NCBI GenBank assembly: GCA_003669555.1
Contig: QWOS01000133.1
Coordinates: 1 to 32,133 of the forward strand
Reading direction: 5' to 3'
Source of the DNA: Planctomycetota bacterium
GTDB taxonomy: Bacteria > Planctomycetota > Planctomycetia > Gemmatales > Gemmataceae
DNA: 32,133 nucleotides
Part shown: piece by piece, positions 26,475-32,133 of the stretch
How the letters are laid out: each line of letters begins with the position of its first letter
How positions within the stretch are numbered: position 1 is the first letter of the stretch
Translations under genes and position numbers: made by a program
The notes under the pieces: generated by a model
The model's database searches: none
What the model saw: the letters and a program-made list of their open reading frames with translations, nothing else
What the model was told of the DNA's origin: nothing

Positions 26475-29400
26475 TCAGTGCCCGGCTTTCCTGTACAAGC
26501 CATGCGTCCGATCGCCTTTGGCGTAGACATAGGCCAGCAGATCGAGAATCTCCTCCTTGCTCAATTTGTCGAGCAAGCCCTTGGGCATCAGTGACACCTT
26601 CGATTTCTCGCGCGACTCGATCTGTGCTTTTTGCACCACCGTCGGGGCAATGCTCGCCAGGGGGTTCTCCACCAGGCTGACCGAGTTCTTGTCCTCGGCC
26701 ACTGTCAGGCCGGTGACCAGTTTCCCATTGCTGAGGGTCAGGATCTCTGACTGGTACTTGGGATCAATTTTCAACGAGGGGTCGAGAAGTTCACGCAGCA
26801 AATCGGTGGGTGTCCACTTGGGATCCACTTCGGTCAGCTTCGGGCCAAAAGCGTTGCCCTTATCGCCGATCTTGTGGCACCCAATGCAGCTTGCAGTCTC
26901 GAAGAGCTTGCGGCCACGCTCAAAATCGCGCCCGGGTTCCAGCATGGCCACGGCCTGGGACAGGTCAGAAAACTTCCACTCCTTGCGCTCGCGGCGGTCG
27001 GCCAGCAAGGGATCCTTCACCGAAAGCGCGGCTTTTTTCAGGTAGTTTTCCGGGTCTGCCTGCCAGGCAGACAGGTCAGCCACCACCACCAGTGCACCGT
27101 ACATCCGGCGCCAGTGGCCGGGATAGGTGCAGACATAGGGGTAGACGCCGGGCTGGGTTGGGGCCGTGAATGCCAGTTGCTGCCCTTCGCGTGTCTGCAA
27201 CAGCCTGCTGGCCAGCAGGATTTTATCCGAGCGCGGCACAAACTGCCGGGCCTGGGCATCCGCTGAGGTGGCGGTGGTTTCCGCCATCATGCCCACCTCT
27301 TCCAGGGAACCGGGCTTGAGAATGACCAGGTTATGGGGCATCAGGTCGATGTTGTCGAAAAGGATCTCCACCGGCTTGCCAGCCTGCACAACCAGGGTTT
27401 CCTGGTCGTAGGCCATCCGCTCCGGCAGGGTGCCCACACGCAAAACACGAACAGCCAGGTCTCCGAGGGTGCGCCTGGTGGCGGCGGCTTCAGTTGCTGG
27501 CAGCGCAGAGGCCAGGGTATCGGCCAACTGGATGTATTCGAGGGCCGGCGAACTCGTGCGTCTTTTTTCCGGCACGGCACGCAGGGCTTCCAGGGCCGTT
27601 TTCACCAGGATTCCCGACTGGGCCGCATCCACCGACCTGGCGGGAAGGCGCAGCAAGGCGCGAGTGGCAGGCAGCCGGTCGTCGGTATCTTCCATACGGG
27701 AAGCCAGTAGTTTGCCAGCTTCCTTTTCCTTGCCAGGGATGGTGGTCAACGCCAGCATGGCCTCATTGCGAAGCAGACGAGCCGGAGATTCACCGCCCAC
27801 CTCTACCCGGGCCATCCGCTCCGGGGAGGGTAGCGCTTTTTTCTCGAAGATGATCCCGCGGCTGCCATCCAGCACCCGCAGGGTGTGGTTGGCCAGACGG
27901 GTGCCCAGATTGCCATCGGTGCGATTATGGATAATCACCGCATCAATGGGGAACTCACCACCCAGATCGACCTCCCACCACGGATTAGCCTGGCCTTCCT
28001 GGGAATGGGTCTGGCCACCGTCTCCGAAGGTGCCCGAGGTGTTCCCGTCAATAGCTTTGGAAGCATCGCCGCTATTGCTGGTGCTACTCTGGCTGGCCGA
28101 GCCCTTGCGGGCGATATTGGCGCCGTCGCTCAGCACCTCCACCTCGGCCAGGGTCAGGGTTCGCTGCCGGCCTGGCAGTTCAATGCGTACAAAGCGGCCG
28201 TTGGGTTTTTTCGCGGCGGCGTCACCATTCGGCGCACCTGCAACCAGGGCCTCCAGACGCGGGTAAAGAGCGCGACGCGCGTCCTCACTACGCACCAGGG
28301 GGATGGCCGCCACCAGGTCGCGTTGGGCCCGGTTGCTTCGGGCGGCCCGGGCCCAGGTGGTGTCCACGCCCGAGTCAATGGCCAGCAGCATCAGCCAACC
28401 GATTTGGCGTACCAGGGGAGCCGATCCCTTGTCGGCCAGTTCCTCAATCCTGGGCCGCACAGCAGCCAGTTCCTGGGGGGGCCGGCCAGGCAAAAACCGG
28501 GCCAGATCCACCACCACACTCTCCTGGCCAGTTTTTCCGCCGAGGTTGGCCATCAGCCCGAGGAGCATGGCTGCCTGACTGGTGTTTTTATTCCTGGAAA
28601 GGTCAGCCAGGGAGCTCATGCGGGTATTGTCATCCACGCCACCCCGCAAGACGATCTCCTCAAGAACGGCTGGTACCCGTTTCTCCTTGAGGAGCAGATC
28701 GGAAGGCAGGGTGCGGAGCTGGAAACGGATGGCTGCATCGGTCTTGAAATCGACCTTCCGGCCTGAGGCCAGGGCCGCCTTGTAGGCTGGCTCCAGCACG
28801 CGCATCACCTCGGCGCGCATGAAATCCACATAGGGGTCATCAGCCTGGCCGGCGGCGATGAGGGGCACCTCGATTGCCTCGGCACCGGTCAGAAAGCTGG
28901 AGGCGCGGACAGCCTCGAGGCGCACACGGGGATGGGGATCCGCCGCCAACCCGCGCAGCAGGTCCAGAGTGGTGGGCAAACGGTCCCGCCAGGCGATGAT
29001 CACGCGGGTGGCGGCGGCACGGGTGCGGTAATCGCCACAAGAAAGGGCCTTGCCCAAAACCTTTTCGCTCACTACATCGTGGCTCTGATAGAGCCAGAGG
29101 GCTTCGAGCAGATCATGGCTGTCGGTCAGTGCCGCAGCCCAGGGGGCGGCAGCGGCGATCACCTCGGCGGTGGGCCGGGCCCCCAGTTCCTTGCGAGCGG
29201 CCATGCGAATCAGGTCAATCGGGTTTTGGAGCAGGGCCAGCAGACCAGGGATGGACTCGGTGTCCATGCGTGGGAACTTCTGCGGTTGACCATCCGTGTG
29301 CGTGACGCGATAGATACGGCCATGCTCGCGGTCACGACTGGGGTCACGCAGGTTGTGCTGCATATGGCCGACAATGGGGTTCTGCCAGTCGATGAAATAG

Positions 29401-31454
29401 ATCGAACCATCCGGCCCCATTTTCAGGTCGGAAGGACGGAAACTGGGGTCGGTGGAGGAAAGGATTGGCTCCAGTTCCTCGCCGGTCAGGCCGCCTCCCT
29501 TGTCAAAGATCTTGTAACGCAACAACCCCTGAAAACCGATCACATTGCCAACAATCAGGTTACCCTGGTATTCGGCGGGGAACGAAGTGCTGGAGAGATA
29601 CTCCATGCCCGGACAAGGCCGGGTTCGCTGCTGATAAACCTGCGGTGGGCGGTTGTGCTTCTCCGGGTAGGGCAGATGACTGCTGAACAAGGAGGCCTGG
29701 TAGGGGTTGGAGCCGGTGCCATCGACGACAATGTCCTGGCCCCAGCGATCGAAGACATGGCCGTGCGGGTTGGCAAAACCGAATGACACATACACATCAA
29801 ACTTCTGGGTGCGGGGTTCATAACGGAAAACACCACCGTTGGCACAGCGCCGCACCGGGCCATAGGGTGACTCCACCTGGGTGTGGTGGAAGGTGCCCTC
29901 CTGAAAATAGATGGCGCCGCCCCCATCGGTGACAAAGCTGTTGGAGGTGTGATGCGTATCGGCGGAGTCGAGTCCGTGCAGGATGCGATTGCGCACATCA
30001 GCCTTGCCGTCACCGTTGGTATCTTTCAGGAAAACCAGATCGGGGGCCTGGGCGACGATCACGCCGCCGTTGTAAAAGTCGAAGCCGGTGGGATTATGCA
30101 GGTTATCGGCAAAAACCGTCATTTTGTCGGCTTTGCCATCGGCGTTGGTATCCTCCAGGATGAGGATCTTGTCGTTCATGGGTTCCTTGGGCTTCCAGTG
30201 CGGATAGGTGGGCCACACGGCCACCCACAGTCGCCCCTGGCCATCCCAGGCCATCTGCACCGGGTTGGCCAACTCGGGCCAGGTTTCTTCCGAGGCAAAA
30301 AGGTTCACCTTCAGCCCCTTGGCCACCGTCATTTTGTCGATGGCCTTTTCCCCGGTGAGGAAAATGTGCTTCCCACCCGCTAGCGGGCCGGGCTTATTCG
30401 TCACAACAGGGATAAAATCGGGGGTGTTCGAGTCATCAGGCGTAGTTTGTTTGCCGGTCGCGGCCAAATGAATCACCTTGTCGCGGTTGGCGGTCATTAC
30501 CTCCAGCACTTCCAGTTCCCTGGCCATCACCACACGGTTGGTCTGCCCCCCCACAAAACTCAGGTCGGCGCGCCCACCATAAATGGAATAGCCATCGGTC
30601 ACACGGTGACGCTGGAACCAGTACCAATCCTTTTCCGCAACGGCGCTCCGGGTAGCTTTCAGATTGTCTCCCTGACTGGCGGTGTCGCCAAGCAAGGTCC
30701 TTGCCAGAATGCCTGAAACCACTTCGTAGCCTTTTTCATTCAGGTGCGTACCGTTGATAGTGCCGGCACCAGGACTGCCCGGTTGGGCGAAGCCACCTTG
30801 CGTTGGCGTGAACAGGTCGACAAAAACCACATTTTTGGCAGCCGCCACTTTCCGGATGGCCTCAGTGTAGAGAGCGAGCCGCTCATTGATGGGTTGGGCA
30901 TCGGGCCGCTTCTCACCGGCCTCAAAAGCTGTGGGTGAGCAGAGTACCAGGCGCGGTGAATGGCTACCATCGAATTTTTCCGCCCGCAGGTGCTCGACAT
31001 AGGTGGACAGGTCTTTGCCAAACTTTTCCACCCCCTCCGGGCCGGCCCAGGACTCGTTGTAGCCAAACATGGCTATCACCACGCTGGCCTTCACTTTGCT
31101 GAGCCACTGGTCGGGCGAGCCGAAATCCGCGGAGCGAATACGCTGGGTCAGCTCATCACCAGAAAACCCCAGATTACGCAATATGATGCCATAATCGGGA
31201 TAATTAACCTGGAGCTGAGCCTCAAAACCATGGCCCAGATGCTGCATGCGATCCGCCAGCGTGTTGCCAACGATGGCAATCCGGTCGCCTTTGTAGAATT
31301 CAAACGGGCGCTTTTGCGCGTTGATCTGAAATTGTGACAGGGGCGGTTGCGCCACCTGCTCCTGACCATTGGCCAGGCCCAAAGCCATCGACCAGCCAAC
31401 GGCAGCCAAACAGGCTGTCCGCGCCATCCGTGCCAAGTGCGCTATCCGCTGCAT
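26475..31454 (-). CDS. PVC-type heme-binding mosaic protein with cupredoxin and cytochrome c
   Basis: 1659 residues from the ATG at 31454, with AAGGA 9 bases upstream; the frame is open to 31514, but a promoter placed over that region favours the later start. Signal peptide to about residue 30 (AAVGWSMALGLANG). An SGNH-hydrolase-like domain (about 50-260) has GNT (63-65) where GDS is expected and NGTH (234-237) where DxxH is expected. The PVC propeller (about 370-720) has calcium-like DTNADGKADK and DTNGDGKAD loops. Helical, HEAT-like repeats span about 730-1090, and F5/8C about 1095-1215 (ARKGSASQSST, AIDGNTSG, NPWWEVDLGG). An azurin-like cupredoxin spans about 1355-1460, with ligands His1374, Cys1442, His1447 and Met1451. 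The C-terminal cytochrome c has CIGCH (1523-1527) and a distal SLMPKG. First gene of the operon; predicted extracytoplasmic redox protein. Confidence 0.93.
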   Translation of the reverse strand: MQRIAHLARMARTACLAAVGWSMALGLANGQEQVAQPPLSQFQINAQKRPFEFYKGDRIAIVGNTLADRMQHLGHGFEAQLQVNYPDYGIILRNLGFSGDELTQRIRSADFGSPDQWLSKVKASVVIAMFGYNESWAGPEGVEKFGKDLSTYVEHLRAEKFDGSHSPRLVLCSPTAFEAGEKRPDAQPINERLALYTEAIRKVAAAKNVVFVDLFTPTQGGFAQPGSPGAGTINGTHLNEKGYEVVSGILARTLLGDTASQGDNLKATRSAVAEKDWYWFQRHRVTDGYSIYGGRADLSFVGGQTNRVVMARELEVLEVMTANRDKVIHLAATGKQTTPDDSNTPDFIPVVTNKPGPLAGGKHIFLTGEKAIDKMTVAKGLKVNLFASEETWPELANPVQMAWDGQGRLWVAVWPTYPHWKPKEPMNDKILILEDTNADGKADKMTVFADNLHNPTGFDFYNGGVIVAQAPDLVFLKDTNGDGKADVRNRILHGLDSADTHHTSNSFVTDGGGAIYFQEGTFHHTQVESPYGPVRRCANGGVFRYEPRTQKFDVYVSFGFANPHGHVFDRWGQDIVVDGTGSNPYQASLFSSHLPYPEKHNRPPQVYQQRTRPCPGMEYLSSTSFPAEYQGNLIVGNVIGFQGLLRYKIFDKGGGLTGEELEPILSSTDPSFRPSDLKMGPDGSIYFIDWQNPIVGHMQHNLRDPSRDREHGRIYRVTHTDGQPQKFPRMDTESIPGLLALLQNPIDLIRMAARKELGARPTAEVIAAAAPWAAALTDSHDLLEALWLYQSHDVVSEKVLGKALSCGDYRTRAAATRVIIAWRDRLPTTLDLLRGLAADPHPRVRLEAVRASSFLTGAEAIEVPLIAAGQADDPYVDFMRAEVMRVLEPAYKAALASGRKVDFKTDAAIRFQLRTLPSDLLLKEKRVPAVLEEIVLRGGVDDNTRMSSLADLSRNKNTSQAAMLLGLMANLGGKTGQESVVVDLARFLPGRPPQELAAVRPRIEELADKGSAPLVRQIGWLMLLAIDSGVDTTWARAARSNRAQRDLVAAIPLVRSEDARRALYPRLEALVAGAPNGDAAAKKPNGRFVRIELPGRQRTLTLAEVEVLSDGANIARKGSASQSSTSNSGDASKAIDGNTSGTFGDGGQTHSQEGQANPWWEVDLGGEFPIDAVIIHNRTDGNLGTRLANHTLRVLDGSRGIIFEKKALPSPERMARVEVGGESPARLLRNEAMLALTTIPGKEKEAGKLLASRMEDTDDRLPATRALLRLPARSVDAAQSGILVKTALEALRAVPEKRRTSSPALEYIQLADTLASALPATEAAATRRTLGDLAVRVLRVGTLPERMAYDQETLVVQAGKPVEILFDNIDLMPHNLVILKPGSLEEVGMMAETTATSADAQARQFVPRSDKILLASRLLQTREGQQLAFTAPTQPGVYPYVCTYPGHWRRMYGALVVVADLSAWQADPENYLKKAALSVKDPLLADRRERKEWKFSDLSQAVAMLEPGRDFERGRKLFETASCIGCHKIGDKGNAFGPKLTEVDPKWTPTDLLRELLDPSLKIDPKYQSEILTLSNGKLVTGLTVAEDKNSVSLVENPLASIAPTVVQKAQIESREKSKVSLMPKGLLDKLSKEEILDLLAYVYAKGDRTHGLYRKAGH

Positions 31455-31929
31455 GGGAGAGGTTCCTTCGTCGGGCAGAATCGGGAGGGAGAAACAGGAT
31501 TTCAGGGCAAGCATGCTATCCTACCCGATTCCCACGGGACCGCCAATCTCCCGATAAATCGAAAATCCTTGAATGAGGCAGCGACCATTCCAACCGCCAA
31601 TCGCCCCCCCCCAATGGTTTGCCGGAGCTGGCCTTGGCTTCCACCCCAAATAGCCCAACGAGCCGGGAGCATGAGGCCCGGACAATCCGTGGAAGACGGT
31701 GGCTAGCTCGTGGCCCCTCCCAACCAATCCTCCCGGAGCATTGTGGGTGTCGATTGCCAGGAAGGTGATGGCAATCGGAGTTTGGGAGACGCCGCCGGCT
31801 TCTGGGTTTTCAATTGCGGCAGAGGAGAAACCAGGCAGGGCCACGGTCCCCGGATGAGTACCCTCAGCGGCCGGATGGTGTTAAGATGGGGAGGTATTGC
31901 CTGATCGCAGTGAGGCGAGGGGAGCATCC
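31455..31929. other. Divergent intergenic region
   Basis: 475 bp between the minus-strand operon and the plus-strand Rpn gene. It contains a promoter candidate for the operon (31518-31546) and, at its right end, a TAAGAT element (31882-31887) and the AGGGGAG ribosome-binding site (31918-31924) of the Rpn gene. Short frames on both strands, including a 107-codon minus-strand frame (31521-31844), show no family motif and are not called. Confidence 0.55.
31518..31546 (-). promoter_or_regulatory. Promoter candidate for the three-gene minus-strand operon
   Basis: On the minus strand TTGGCG (31546-31541), 17 bases, TAGGAT (31523-31518); each hexamer matches 4 of 6 positions at optimal spacing. Transcription would start near 31511, giving a leader of about 57 bases to the ATG at 31454 and excluding the frame's upstream ATG at 31514 as the start. 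Confidence 0.42.
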
Positions 31930-32133
31930 ATGATCCTTGGCATCTGCCCCACGGTTGACTTTGCCTTCAAGAAAACCTTCGGGGATCCGGCCAATTCCCA
32001 GGCTTTGATCAGCTTGTTGAACGCGATTCTCGAGCTGGCGCACCCAATCACCTTGGTGACAATTCAGCATCCTTTCAATTACACGGAGTTTGCCGCAGAC
32101 AAGCCTTCCATTCTGGATGTGAAGGCCACAGAC
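31930..32133 (+). CDS. Rpn/PD-(D/E)XK nuclease-transposase family protein, 3'-truncated by window edge
   Basis: AGGGGAG (31918-31924) lies 5 bases before the ATG at 31930, and 68 codons are open to the end of the window. The visible N-terminus has the family's signature order: CPTVDFAFKKTFGD, then ALISLLNAILEL, a short variable strand, and ILDVKATD, where the Asp and Lys (DVK) fit the PD-(D/E)XK nuclease core. These are Rpn-type (recombination-promoting nuclease, PF12784-like) proteins, often multicopy and mobile-element-like in planctomycetes. No terminal repeats are visible, as the right end is missing. Family call is good; activity cannot be judged from the fragment. Confidence 0.82.
   Translation, partial: MILGICPTVDFAFKKTFGDPANSQALISLLNAILELAHPITLVTIQHPFNYTEFAADKPSILDVKATD

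Noticed and set aside
31521..31844. 107-codon minus-strand frame upstream of the operon
   Set aside because: It has no family motif and overlaps the promoter candidate. It might be an old remnant, but nothing supports a call.

Overview
The window comes from a planctomycete, probably a Gemmata/Isosphaera-like lineage. The basis is the protein content, not a marker gene: planctomycete-expanded families DUF1501, DUF1549 (PSCyt2), DUF1553 (PSD1), PSCyt1-type cytochrome domains, a PVC-type heme-binding propeller protein and a cysteine-rich YTV-repeat protein, in GC-rich DNA. No rRNA, tRNA or CRISPR array was seen.

Left part (1-15705, all + strand): a dense run of secreted-protein genes in which DUF1549/DUF1553 genes are followed by Tat-exported DUF1501 genes. 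A 5'-truncated DUF1553 gene (2-1123) precedes DUF1501 gene A (1166-2575). Then come a broken DUF1501 remnant (2649-2900), an intact DUF1501 gene (3087-4442), a DUF1549/DUF1553 gene (4577-6850) coupled to a DUF1501 gene (6862-8274), and a 1376-residue propeller-cytochrome-DUF1549-DUF1553 protein (8694-12824) followed by two DUF1501 genes (12842-14296, 14332-15705).

Middle (15870-21417): genes of another kind. These are a secreted SUMF1/FGE-fold protein lacking one of the two catalytic cysteines (- strand), a six-repeat Kelch protein with AT-richer surroundings and its own terminator (- strand), a small FHA-domain protein (- strand), and, divergent from it, a 709-residue YTV protein with four near-identical 96-bp repeats.

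Right part (21536-31454, - strand): a compact three-gene operon, read from right to left. It starts with a 1659-residue mosaic protein (SGNH-like, PVC propeller, helical repeats, F5/8C, azurin-like cupredoxin, cytochrome c). A 1151-residue PSCyt1-DUF1549-F5/8C-DUF1553 protein and a DUF1501 protein follow. The window ends inside an Rpn-type PD-(D/E)XK nuclease/transposase-family gene (31930 onward, + strand).

Working model (inference): the DUF1501 proteins, exported folded by Tat, act outside the cytoplasm with Sec-exported heme-binding DUF1549/DUF1553 partners encoded next to them. In the right-hand operon, a copper site and a heme on one polypeptide suggest redox chemistry or electron transfer coupled to carbohydrate or surface binding. 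The biochemical activity of these families is not established, so pathway assignments are tentative.
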